Shown: piece after piece, positions 8,129-15,156 of the stretch
Layout of the letters: every line of letters begins with the position of its first letter
Numbering within the stretch: position 1 is the first letter of the stretch
NCBI GenBank assembly: GCA_964443415.1
Contig: CAYUDC010000015.1
Location: 1 to 40,456, forward strand
DNA: 40,456 bases
Source of the DNA: B1 sp964443415
GTDB taxonomy: Bacteria > Bacteroidota > Bacteroidia > UKL13-3
Direction of reading: 5' to 3'
The notes under the pieces: model-generated
What the model saw: the letters and a program-made list of their open reading frames with translations, nothing else
Databases searched by the model: none
What the model was told of the DNA's origin: nothing
Position numbers and translations under genes: made by a program

Positions 8129-9280
8129 ATGGAAAATTTTGTGGTAAGTGCACGTAAGTACCGTCCCTCCCGCTTCGATACGGTGATTGGACAGGAGCAC
8201 GTTGTTCAAACATTAAAGAACGCCATTAAAAACAGGCATTTAGCACACGCCTTTCTATTTTGCGGGCCTCGTGGGGTTGGAAAAACAACCAGTGCCCGCC
8301 TGTTAGCCAAAACCATCAACTGTACCAACCTGAGCGCAGATTTCGAAGCCTGCGACCAATGTGATAGTTGCAAAGCCTTTAATGGGAATGCTTCTTTTAA
8401 TATTTACGAGCTAGATGCTGCCTCAAATAACTCGGTAGACGATATCAGAGCCTTGGTAGACCAAGTAAGATATGCTCCGCAAGGTGCACAATACAAGATC
8501 TACATCATAGATGAGGTGCACATGTTAAGTTCGCAAGCATTTAACGCCTTTCTAAAGACGCTTGAAGAACCACCACCTTATGCTAAGTTTATATTAGCTA
8601 CGACAGAAAAGCATAAAATTCTTCCTACCATCCTTTCGCGTTGCCAGGTATTCGATTTTCACCGCATAAAAATTGAAGATGCAGTGAAGCAGTTAAAACA
8701 GATTTGCAGTAAAGAGCAAATCGAGGCAGAAGAAGAGGCTTTGCATGTGATTGCCAAAAAAGCAGATGGTGCCATGCGCGATGCGCTATCTATTTTTGAT
8801 AGAATTGTTAGTTTTAGCGGAAATAAAATTACCTATACAGACGTAATCAACAACCTAAATATGTTGGATTACGACTATTATTTTAAGGCAGTTAACTTAG
8901 TGACTACTGGAAATATTGCGGGCAGTCTTTTATTATTTGATGAAATTTTAAACAATGGTTTTGAGGCCCAGCATTTTTTACAAGGCTTTGCAGAGCACCT
9001 CAGAAATCTAATGGTTTGCAAGCATCCAGATACCATCAAACTATTAGAAGTGGCTCCCAATGTGGCCAATAAATTTGCGCAGCAATGCCAAGCTACAAGT
9101 TCTAGTTTTTTGCTCAACGCGCTCAATCTCATCAATCAAACAGATATTGGTTATAAGCAAAGTAAAAATCAACGTTTACATGTTGAATTGGCTTTAATGA
9201 AATTGTGCAACTTAAATAGGGTGATTCAGTTGCAAACTCAGCAGCCAATGGCTGACGATAAAAAAAAAATCCTAAGCTAG
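8129..9280 (+). CDS. dnaX: DNA polymerase III clamp-loader subunit, short (gamma-type) product
   Basis: The ATPase subunit of the replicative clamp loader. The 383-residue zero-frame product carries YRPSRFDTVIGQEHVV at the N-terminus, Walker A GPRGVGKTTSARLLAKTINC, a four-cysteine zinc site (NC..., ACDQCDSC), Walker B IIDEVHMLS, and the sensor region ATTEKHKILPTILSRCQVF. The AAA+ domains and the oligomerisation domain follow (up to about residue 365). The frame then enters a run of ten A (9260-9269) and stops 8 bases later at TAG (9278). The rest of a normal DnaX continues without a stop in the -1 frame (9268-9864). The short product therefore corresponds to gamma of Escherichia coli, and full-length tau would need frameshifting or transcript slippage. 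Confidence 0.95.
   Translation: MENFVVSARKYRPSRFDTVIGQEHVVQTLKNAIKNRHLAHAFLFCGPRGVGKTTSARLLAKTINCTNLSADFEACDQCDSCKAFNGNASFNIYELDAASNNSVDDIRALVDQVRYAPQGAQYKIYIIDEVHMLSSQAFNAFLKTLEEPPPYAKFILATTEKHKILPTILSRCQVFDFHRIKIEDAVKQLKQICSKEQIEAEEEALHVIAKKADGAMRDALSIFDRIVSFSGNKITYTDVINNLNMLDYDYYFKAVNLVTTGNIAGSLLLFDEILNNGFEAQHFLQGFAEHLRNLMVCKHPDTIKLLEVAPNVANKFAQQCQATSSSFLLNALNLINQTDIGYKQSKNQRLHVELALMKLCNLNRVIQLQTQQPMADDKKKILS
9260..9269 (+). promoter_or_regulatory. A10 slippage site in dnaX
   Basis: Ten consecutive A decoded as three AAA Lys codons plus the first base of ATC, right before the zero-frame TAG at 9278. A shift by -1 (or one extra A in the mRNA) joins frame 8129 to the open frame running to 9864. 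Compare the A9 slippage site of Thermus thermophilus dnaX. Confidence 0.65.
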
Positions 9281-9864
9281 AGGAAACGATTCCGACAACT
9301 CATGAGGCGCCTGCGGCGCCTCCGCAATCAACGCCCCCTCCTACTCCAGCTCCTTCTGCACCCATTAATGCTCCTGCTCAGCCAAGTTTATCTGCTTTAG
9401 ATAAACTCAAAGCACAAATCGCAAAAAATAAGGAACAGCAAACAGAAGAGCAGCAAGACCAAAAATCAACTGTTCAAATAGTTGAAATGGAAGAAGACGT
9501 GAGCTTCGAACAATTTAAACAATGTTTCGAAACCTATTTGCAACAGCTGGATGCCAGCGCCAAAAGCAGGTTAACAGCATTTTTAAGAGAATCCCCTATG
9601 GATTGGAAAGCTCCTTGCACCGCAGTAATTGAATTAAAAAGCGAAATGGAACTTGAAATGATCAGCGAAGAACGCATTGAGTTTATGCCTTGGTTTAGAT
9701 CGCAACTTAAAAATAGCCATTTCGAAATAGAATTTACGGTAAACAAAAACAGAATTGTAAACCTTACGAGGGTGAGTAAAGGTGATCAATTAAAAATAAT
9801 GATAGAAAAACAACCTATTCTTGCCGAATATGTTCAAAATCTAGGACTCGAAATAGATTACTAA
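9268..9864 (+). CDS. dnaX: DnaX tau-specific C-terminal part, reached by -1 frameshift or slippage
   Basis: From 9268 the -1 frame is open for 198 codons. It first encodes an Ala/Pro/Gln-rich linker (PAAPPQSTPPPTPAPSAP and similar) that begins with the in-frame continuation NPKLEETIPTT. It then gives a folded domain (DVSFEQFKQCFETYLQQL; MPWFRSQLKNSHFEIEF; ending PILAEYVQNLGLEIDY) of the kind that ends Bacteroidota DnaX proteins. The internal ATG at 9487 is not a likely independent start: no start signals precede it, and the coding character begins well upstream. A tau of about 582 residues results from the fusion, normal for the family. If the A10 run were a miscount of A11 the gene would simply be one frame, which raw reads would settle. 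Confidence 0.8.
   Translation, partial: NPKLEETIPTTHEAPAAPPQSTPPPTPAPSAPINAPAQPSLSALDKLKAQIAKNKEQQTEEQQDQKSTVQIVEMEEDVSFEQFKQCFETYLQQLDASAKSRLTAFLRESPMDWKAPCTAVIELKSEMELEMISEERIEFMPWFRSQLKNSHFEIEFTVNKNRIVNLTRVSKGDQLKIMIEKQPILAEYVQNLGLEIDY
9304..9322 (+). other. GC-rich perfect hairpin downstream of the dnaX slippage site
   Basis: GAGGCGCC-TGC-GGCGCCTC forms an 8-bp perfect stem with a 3-base loop, starting 34 bases after the A10 run. It is strikingly GC-rich for this sequence. A smaller hairpin GGAA-ACGA-TTCC (9282-9293) lies closer. Either could aid pausing or frameshifting, although 34 bases is farther than classic stimulators. Confidence 0.6.
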
Positions 9865-9868
9865 AAAT

Positions 9869-10462
9869 ATGTCTAATAGTATAAAAATCAAGCAATCTCT
9901 AAGTTCAAAAGCCAGAAGACTGCTCAACTACTTCTTAAAAGGTTTATTGATCTCCCTTCCCATTTATGCCACTTACCGCATCATCCGCGGTTCACTAGAA
10001 ACCTTGGATGCTGTTTTACCTTTCGAAACCAAAGGTTTGGGTTTCTTAATCGTTATTTCAACCATCACTTTCTTAGGTTTTATTGGAACCACCATCATTA
10101 CCCGACCCATCATCGATTTAATGGATGATTTGTTCTCTAAAATTCCACTGGTGAAGGTAATTTATACTTCCATCAAAGATTTGATTGAAGCTTTTGTGGG
10201 CGATAAGAAGAAATTTAACAAACCAGTTTTGGTAGAACTTACTCCCGGCATCTACAAACCCGGATTTATTACCCAAGATGATTTAGACTTTATTGGACTT
10301 CCAGGGATGGTAGCTGTTTATTTACCGCACTCTTACGCTTTTTCTGGTAACCTATTTTTGGTAAACAAAGAAAAAATTAAAAAGTATGGCGGAGAAAGTG
10401 CAGATTTGATGAAGTTTATAGTATCAGGTGGGGTCATTCAAAACGACGATAAAACCAAATAA
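9869..10462 (+). CDS. DUF502 family membrane protein
   Basis: A 197-residue protein with two membrane helices near the N-terminus (LKGLLISLPIYATYRII and GLGFLIVISTITFLGFIGTT). The conserved DUF502 segments follow: TRPIIDLMDDLFSKIPLVKV, IYTSIKDLIEAFVGDKKKF, FITQDDL, and VAVYLPHSYAFSGNLFLV. The family is widespread in bacteria and also found in plants; it is thought to shape membrane protein traffic or envelope properties, but no reaction is known. It starts 4 bp after the tau stop codon and ends 5 bp before the prenyltransferase gene, so dnaX, this gene and the prenyltransferase appear co-transcribed. Confidence 0.88.
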   Translation: MSNSIKIKQSLSSKARRLLNYFLKGLLISLPIYATYRIIRGSLETLDAVLPFETKGLGFLIVISTITFLGFIGTTIITRPIIDLMDDLFSKIPLVKVIYTSIKDLIEAFVGDKKKFNKPVLVELTPGIYKPGFITQDDLDFIGLPGMVAVYLPHSYAFSGNLFLVNKEKIKKYGGESADLMKFIVSGGVIQNDDKTK

Positions 10463-10467
10463 AATCC

Positions 10468-11349
10468 ATGACAGTGATAAGAGATTTTTTCAGACTCATC
10501 AGATTTAATAATCTCCTCATCATTTCTCTTACCCAGCTTTTTGCTTACTATTTTTTATCACCCTCTATTCCGTTTAGAGACCTATTTGCTCCGCAGTTTT
10601 TAACATTGCTTCTTGCTACTTTTTTAGTAGCTGCAGCTGGTTATATTATCAATGATTATATGGATGTGATGCTCGACTTGGTAAATAAACCCGGCAAAGT
10701 AATCGTTGGTAAATCTATCAGTAGGCGCTGGGCTATGTTATTGCATTTTAGTTTTAATTTAATAGCACTTATATTGGCTTGGCAACTGAGTAAAACCATC
10801 GCAGTAAGTGTTCTCTTGGCCAGTTTGGCCTTATGGATTTACTCGCAATTGCTTAAGAAAAATTACCTCGTTGGAAACCTCATGGTGTCTTTTTTAAGTA
10901 GCTTTACCCTTTGGATCATTTATTATTTTGACCATAGAGTAATGGTAAATGGTATTTGGGTATATAGTTTATTTGCCTTTTTCACTACCCTCATCAGAGA
11001 AATTATTAAAGATACCGAAGACATGCGTGGCGATGCTAAGTTTAAATGCAAAACACTTCCCATTGTATTAGGTGTAAGACGAACCAAAGAAATTTTAACT
11101 TGGCTACAGGTTATCTTGGTAGGTTTAACCCTTGCTTATTGTAGTTTTTTTGGAGCCCTAAGTTATAGTAGCAATAAAGTATTTGGGATTTTTGTAATGT
11201 ATATGATGCTGGCGGTAATCATCCCCATGTTCATTCAAATTTGGCTACTAAGAACAGCCGATGTAAAACAAGATTTTAGTCGATTAAGCTTTATTGCCAA
11301 ATTAGTGATGATTTCAGGCATTTTAAGCATGATTTTCTGGCGCTATTAA
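10468..11349 (+). CDS. UbiA superfamily prenyltransferase
   Basis: A 293-residue polytopic membrane protein with about eight hydrophobic helices. It has both Asp-rich motifs that bind Mg2+-prenyl diphosphate: NDYMDVMLDLVNKP (about 66-79) and REIIKDTEDMRGD (about 174-186), the latter followed by KCKTLPIVLGVRRTKEIL. It therefore transfers a prenyl chain to an acceptor in the inner membrane. The acceptor is not evident: sequences of this kind in Bacteroidota are often annotated as geranylgeranylglycerol-phosphate geranylgeranyltransferase, but MenA-, Cox10- or UbiA-type functions cannot be excluded from motifs alone. No quinone, heme or isoprenoid genes are adjacent. It is 5 bp behind the DUF502 gene. 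Confidence 0.85.
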   Translation: MTVIRDFFRLIRFNNLLIISLTQLFAYYFLSPSIPFRDLFAPQFLTLLLATFLVAAAGYIINDYMDVMLDLVNKPGKVIVGKSISRRWAMLLHFSFNLIALILAWQLSKTIAVSVLLASLALWIYSQLLKKNYLVGNLMVSFLSSFTLWIIYYFDHRVMVNGIWVYSLFAFFTTLIREIIKDTEDMRGDAKFKCKTLPIVLGVRRTKEILTWLQVILVGLTLAYCSFFGALSYSSNKVFGIFVMYMMLAVIIPMFIQIWLLRTADVKQDFSRLSFIAKLVMISGILSMIFWRY

Positions 11350-11358
11350 ACTTCGTAT

Positions 11359-12489
11359 ATGTTTGGTTCAACCCGAAAAATATTAATTTTTTTTGTGCTA
11401 TGGCCAACCTGCTTTTTAAGCGCCCAAACACAAAAAATAGAAGTAACCGGTTTGTATGGTTATCATTTTGCCACCAACGTAATAGATAAGACTGGCCAGT
11501 CCCTCAATGGAAGCATCAAAGGATTAGAATTTGGGTTTGGGAAACTTGGTATTGGCAAAGCTTCCTATCAAAATATTTATGGAAGCCAAAAGGCCATGCT
11601 TAATTGTAAGTTGATACAACTGAACCAAACAGATACATTTGGATACAGTTTTGGCCTATTGCCATCCATTTATTTACCTATAAAAATTAGCCAACACCAT
11701 GCCTTGCGTTTTAAAGTTTCTTATGGACTAAATTTTAACACCAAGCAGTTTAGCAAAGAAAACAATTTTGATAATCGAGCCATTAGTTCTTCCATTAATT
11801 TTGGTCTAGACCTTGGCCTCGATTATGAGCTTAGCAATGATAAAGGAAGATATTTATTACTATCAACAGGCGTTTATCATATCTCTAATGGCAGCCTAAA
11901 AATGCCCAATGGGGGCATTAACTTAATGTATGTAAAAGCTGGTGTTGGGTTGACCCGAAACGCCGATGCCAATAAGTTTTTGAAACATCACTATACCTTA
12001 TCCAAACGCTATTGGCAATATTGGGTATATGGATTTGCCAGCCATAGGGAGTATAATTACTTTGCTAACCTAGATAGGTTTTGGGTATTTGGTATCAACC
12101 AACAACTACAATATCAGCTAAACCATCTTTATGCTATTGGCCTGGGTTTAGACCTTCATTACGATGCTACACAATCTCTCACCAATGCCGATGGAAAAAA
12201 ATTATATCAAGTAAACGAATACGAAAAATACATGTCGGCAATAGGTGTTTCGCAACAATTTAGGATTGGAAAAATTTTCTTGCCACTTGGCCTCTATCAC
12301 TATTTAGTTCCATTACATATTGTGAAAGAACCTGTTTATATTAGGTTTGGACTGGGTTACCAATTTCATCCACATTGGTTTATTGGCGGATTTTTTAAAG
12401 GTACTGTTAACAGCAAAGGCCAGCTAAAAAGCGATTTTATGGAATGGAGTATTGGCTATCGATTTGTTAACGATTCTGGTAGCCACTAA
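11359..12489 (+). CDS. PagL-like outer-membrane lipid A deacylase / acyloxyacyl hydrolase family
   Basis: A 376-residue protein with a signal peptide (ILIFFVLWPTCFLSAQ) and long alternating beta-strand sequence, typical of an outer-membrane barrel. The motif YHISNGSLKMPNGGINLMYV (H174, S176, N177; PNxGIN) corresponds to the active-site segment of PagL lipid A 3-O-deacylases, where His and Ser of H-x-S-N are catalytic. PagL itself is about 170 residues; Bacteroidota homologs are roughly twice as long, as here. A role in trimming lipid A acyl chains in the outer membrane is likely but inferred. It starts 9 bp after the prenyltransferase. The 3' end overlaps the next, opposite gene by 23 bp. A copy of the recurrent motif spells its first codons (MFGSTRK). 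Confidence 0.72.
   Translation: MFGSTRKILIFFVLWPTCFLSAQTQKIEVTGLYGYHFATNVIDKTGQSLNGSIKGLEFGFGKLGIGKASYQNIYGSQKAMLNCKLIQLNQTDTFGYSFGLLPSIYLPIKISQHHALRFKVSYGLNFNTKQFSKENNFDNRAISSSINFGLDLGLDYELSNDKGRYLLLSTGVYHISNGSLKMPNGGINLMYVKAGVGLTRNADANKFLKHHYTLSKRYWQYWVYGFASHREYNYFANLDRFWVFGINQQLQYQLNHLYAIGLGLDLHYDATQSLTNADGKKLYQVNEYEKYMSAIGVSQQFRIGKIFLPLGLYHYLVPLHIVKEPVYIRFGLGYQFHPHWFIGGFFKGTVNSKGQLKSDFMEWSIGYRFVNDSGSH
11362..11378 (+). repeat. copy of recurrent TTTGGTTCAAMCCGAAA motif
   Basis: TTTGGTTCAACCCGAAA, right at the start of the PagL-like gene; the same 17 bases occur on the minus strand at 7671-7687. Confidence 0.6.
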
Positions 12490-13894
12490 ACTCAGGTGTT
12501 TGAATTGCCAAAACAGTTGTTCTGCCCACGCCAATATCAATAGAGTCTGATTTATTAGCTAAATACCCACCAGTGCCAGTAGCTTTAAATTTAGACACAT
12601 GTTTTCCGGCAGGCATGCTTATTCTGGTATAGGATATATGGTAAGGAAGAAGTTGCCAATTGCGGGTGTCTGCTTGTTCTGAAATGGCGCCTAATACAGA
12701 AGCAGCCAAAGCAAGACCTTCTTTTTGCTTATCCTGACTTGCCTTATACACTGCCAATTGTTTTAAGGCTAAGCGTAAAACAGCTGCCGACAGTTCTTTA
12801 AACATTCTATCCTGTAAACTTTTATAGGCAATGGCATTGATATCCTGCGCCAAACTAAAACTTGCTAGGCTATCTTTTATGACAACAGAGGCATTAGAAT
12901 AGACTGGCATTCTGCTTACATATTTAGGCAATGCCATTCTAAAAAAACGCATATCGGCAAGTCCCTTGCTATCTTCTTCACCCACATACATAGGGATAGA
13001 AATGCCTAATTCGTGATTTACAAACTGAACATAGCCTTTGCTTTGTGGGATAATAGAAATAGTGATGCTCTGTTCATCTTTTACTGGCCCTAAACCATTA
13101 TTCCAAAACACAACTAAGTCGCCAGTTTCTTTAGAAGCAGATGGACTGAATTTGAACCCAAACTCATTCTCAAAAAATCGCGTTTCTTCTTGAAATCCTG
13201 TGAGGTAAGCTGTGCGCAATAAATCCTTCTTTAATTGCAATGGAATTGGAGTAGATAACTGTGGGCCATAATCCTCTTTGTAAACTTCCCATGCATTTCT
13301 ATAGGCAATAAAAGCATCGTTGTATTCACGTCTGGCATCATACACAATACCTAAAAGGATATGGGCAAAGGCATCACGTTTATATTTATTTTCTCTCTTG
13401 TAGCTGTCTGTAATTTTCTGCATTTTCAAGAGCATCCTTTTGGCTTCTATAAGTGCTTCATCCAGCTTTTTGAGCTCCAAGTAATTAATGACGGTGTAGT
13501 AATGCAACATAATTTGTTCGAAGTTTTCGCCAGCATAGGTGGTGTACTTTGGACTTCCAAGGATCGCGATGGCTGTTGCACCAATGGATTTATTATAATC
13601 TTCTACAAAGTAGTCTGCCTTCCTAAAATAGACATTACTTTCTGCATACTTGCCATTCATCCATAGCACAGTGCCTTTATTGAGATAGAATAATAAAAGG
13701 TTACGTTTATTTTTTTCCCACTTGGCATCATCGTGCAAAATTTTCTCGGCGGCATTTAAGTTATTGCTATAAACGGCGGTCATAAGCTCTTGACTGCGCT
13801 GATAATAAGTAGCACATGAGCTTATAAATAAAATAAGCAAAATGATAACGGCATAGTTTCCTATGCCGTTTTTATTTCTGTTCAAAAATTTCAA
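12467..13894 (-). CDS. COG3014-like TPR lipoprotein of unknown function
   Basis: A 475-residue predicted lipoprotein; the lipobox is FISSC with C27 as the lipidated residue after a long hydrophobic segment. The N-terminal half contains TPR-like helices (LLFYLNKGTVLWMNGKYAES; HILLGIVYDARREYNDAFIA), and MLHYYTVINYLELKKLDEAL is typical of the COG3014 family. The C-terminal half is beta-rich and unassigned (for example VFWNNGLGPVKDEQSITISI). Genes of this family commonly neighbour LpoB-like genes, as here with a 3-bp gap, suggesting a shared envelope role, perhaps around peptidoglycan synthesis. Function is unproven. Its 3' end overlaps the PagL-like gene by 23 bp. Confidence 0.8.
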   Translation of the reverse strand: MKFLNRNKNGIGNYAVIILLILFISSCATYYQRSQELMTAVYSNNLNAAEKILHDDAKWEKNKRNLLLFYLNKGTVLWMNGKYAESNVYFRKADYFVEDYNKSIGATAIAILGSPKYTTYAGENFEQIMLHYYTVINYLELKKLDEALIEAKRMLLKMQKITDSYKRENKYKRDAFAHILLGIVYDARREYNDAFIAYRNAWEVYKEDYGPQLSTPIPLQLKKDLLRTAYLTGFQEETRFFENEFGFKFSPSASKETGDLVVFWNNGLGPVKDEQSITISIIPQSKGYVQFVNHELGISIPMYVGEEDSKGLADMRFFRMALPKYVSRMPVYSNASVVIKDSLASFSLAQDINAIAYKSLQDRMFKELSAAVLRLALKQLAVYKASQDKQKEGLALAASVLGAISEQADTRNWQLLPYHISYTRISMPAGKHVSKFKATGTGGYLANKSDSIDIGVGRTTVLAIQTPEFSGYQNR

Positions 13895-13897
13895 AAC

Positions 13898-14485
13898 TTA
13901 GTTTTTAATAAACTTTTTGATTTCTTTTTCACCAATCCACACTTTCTCGTTGGTTTCTAAATCTGTAAGCTCAAGGTTTACTTGGTACTTAATGGTTTTT
14001 TGTTTTTTGTATTGATCTACCACACTTAGGATAACACCATTTAACATAAAATCGGCCCCTTTTTCTTTGCCCCATTTTTTACGGGTTTCTTCGCTAGAAA
14101 AAGTTTGTTGATCGTTGCGTTCGTCTCTTACTTCGTTTCTTTCTTCGCCACTTTGTACAACCCCAACAGCGCCCGAATTGATAAATTCTTTTTCTAAGCT
14201 CTTAATAAATAATAAGGCATCGATGTGTTCGGTGGTTTTGTTTCTAACCTGTCCAATAATAACCACAGGTTTTCTACCGAATTTGGTTTCGAAATTGGTC
14301 TTCCAAGGTCTGCTTAATACATCTTTGGTCATTTCGGCTGCTACCAATTTAGCGTCTGTATCATTCCATCTGCCGCTTAAATCGGTGGCTGTATTTGGGT
14401 CGATGCGCTCTACCTTCCTAGAAGGACCGCAATTGCTAAAAATTAATAAAGAAGCAAAAGCAGAAGCGAAAAGTATTTTTTTCAT
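13898..14485 (-). CDS. LpoB-like penicillin-binding protein activator lipoprotein
   Basis: A 195-residue lipoprotein. The leader is MKKILFASAFASLLIFSNC with C19 as the probable lipidation site; Asn just before the Cys is atypical. The segment RPWKTNFETKFGRKPVVIIG followed by QVRNKTTEHIDALLFI and the late EKGADFMLNGVILSVVDQYK match the LpoB family. In enterobacteria the family reaches from the outer membrane to stimulate the synthase PBP1B. Whether the Bacteroidota versions activate a PBP is unknown. It is the first gene of a pair with the COG3014-like lipoprotein. It is divergent from the thioredoxin-like lipoprotein gene, with 97 bp between the two start codons. Confidence 0.82.
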   Translation of the reverse strand: MKKILFASAFASLLIFSNCGPSRKVERIDPNTATDLSGRWNDTDAKLVAAEMTKDVLSRPWKTNFETKFGRKPVVIIGQVRNKTTEHIDALLFIKSLEKEFINSGAVGVVQSGEERNEVRDERNDQQTFSSEETRKKWGKEKGADFMLNGVILSVVDQYKKQKTIKYQVNLELTDLETNEKVWIGEKEIKKFIKN

Positions 14486-14582
14486 ATTATTGTTTTGTTT
14501 TCTTAGTTTACAAATTACGTTCCAATTTTAGTTGAGATTGATGAGGTTTTTAAAATTATTTTCAAATATACAGGTTGAACCA

Positions 14583-15086
14583 ATGTATAAATTTTTGATT
14601 TTTATAGCCTTAAGTGCCTGTTCGGGTCAAAAATATTATTCCGAAAAAAAATTCAAAGAGGCTACCGTTATTGAGGGAAGTATCAGTAAAGACGATTTAT
14701 TTAAACATTCAGGCCTGCTTTGGCTGCCACAAAACTATCAATCTTATAAATTAGATAGCTTAAGTTTAGAGAATATCTCCATGCAAAAAGACAGTTTGAG
14801 TTTTTTAATTTTTGCTGGTACTTGGTGCAGCGATACCCAAAGAGAACTTCCAGCATTTTTAAAGATTTTAGACGCGCTAAAGCTTGGTTCAAACCGATAC
14901 CAAATTTGGATGTTGGATTTAAAAAAACAGAGCACTTACCTAAACGTAAAACTTTTTGATATACAGTATGTACCCACCTTTATTGTATTAAAAAACGGAA
15001 AAGAAATTGGCCGTATCATAGAAAAGCCTAAGCAGAGCTTAGAATTAGATTTACTAGAGATTATACAAAACCATCAAATAAAATAG
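14583..15086 (+). CDS. thioredoxin-fold lipoprotein lacking the second active-site cysteine
   Basis: The start at 14583 (MYKFLIFIALSACSGQ) gives a compact lipoprotein leader with lipobox LSAC and C13; an open frame upstream to 14532 lacks a leader. The 167-residue protein has the thioredoxin core: LSFLIFAGTWCSDTQRELPA with C82, and the cis-Pro strand VPTFIVLKNGKEIGRI. The active site reads C-S-D-T rather than C-x-x-C, so disulfide exchange by the usual two-cysteine mechanism is not possible. Related Bacteroidota proteins often have CGDS at this place. A single-thiol or binding role at the periplasmic membrane face is likely. One copy of the recurrent motif overlaps the start region (14573-14583) and another lies inside at 14884. 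Confidence 0.82.
   Translation: MYKFLIFIALSACSGQKYYSEKKFKEATVIEGSISKDDLFKHSGLLWLPQNYQSYKLDSLSLENISMQKDSLSFLIFAGTWCSDTQRELPAFLKILDALKLGSNRYQIWMLDLKKQSTYLNVKLFDIQYVPTFIVLKNGKEIGRIIEKPKQSLELDLLEIIQNHQIK
14884..14897 (+). repeat. copy of recurrent TTGGTTCAAACCGA motif
   Basis: TTGGTTCAAACCGA, 14 bases identical to the consensus, inside the thioredoxin-fold lipoprotein gene in a frame (GSNR) different from other coding copies. Confidence 0.6.
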
Positions 15087-15121
15087 CCGTTTATCTAAAA
15101 CATTTGCCAAAAAAATTGATT

Positions 15122-15133
15122 GGTTTGAACCAA
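15122..15133 (-). repeat. copy of recurrent TTGGTTCAAACC motif upstream of prc
   Basis: The plus strand reads GGTTTGAACCAA, within the nearly palindromic TTGGTTTGAACCAA. It is non-coding, 23 bases before the prc start at 15157. Confidence 0.55.
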
Positions 15134-15156
15134 ATAAAATAATGATTACCTTGCCC

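Noticed and set aside
9281..9486. dnaX as a decayed or split gene, with the second ORF an independent small protein starting at 9487
   Set aside because: The -1 frame is open from the A10 run itself and encodes the expected linker and C-terminal domain; both parts look well conserved, and the break lies exactly on a homopolymer, which fits recoding (or a read error) better than decay.
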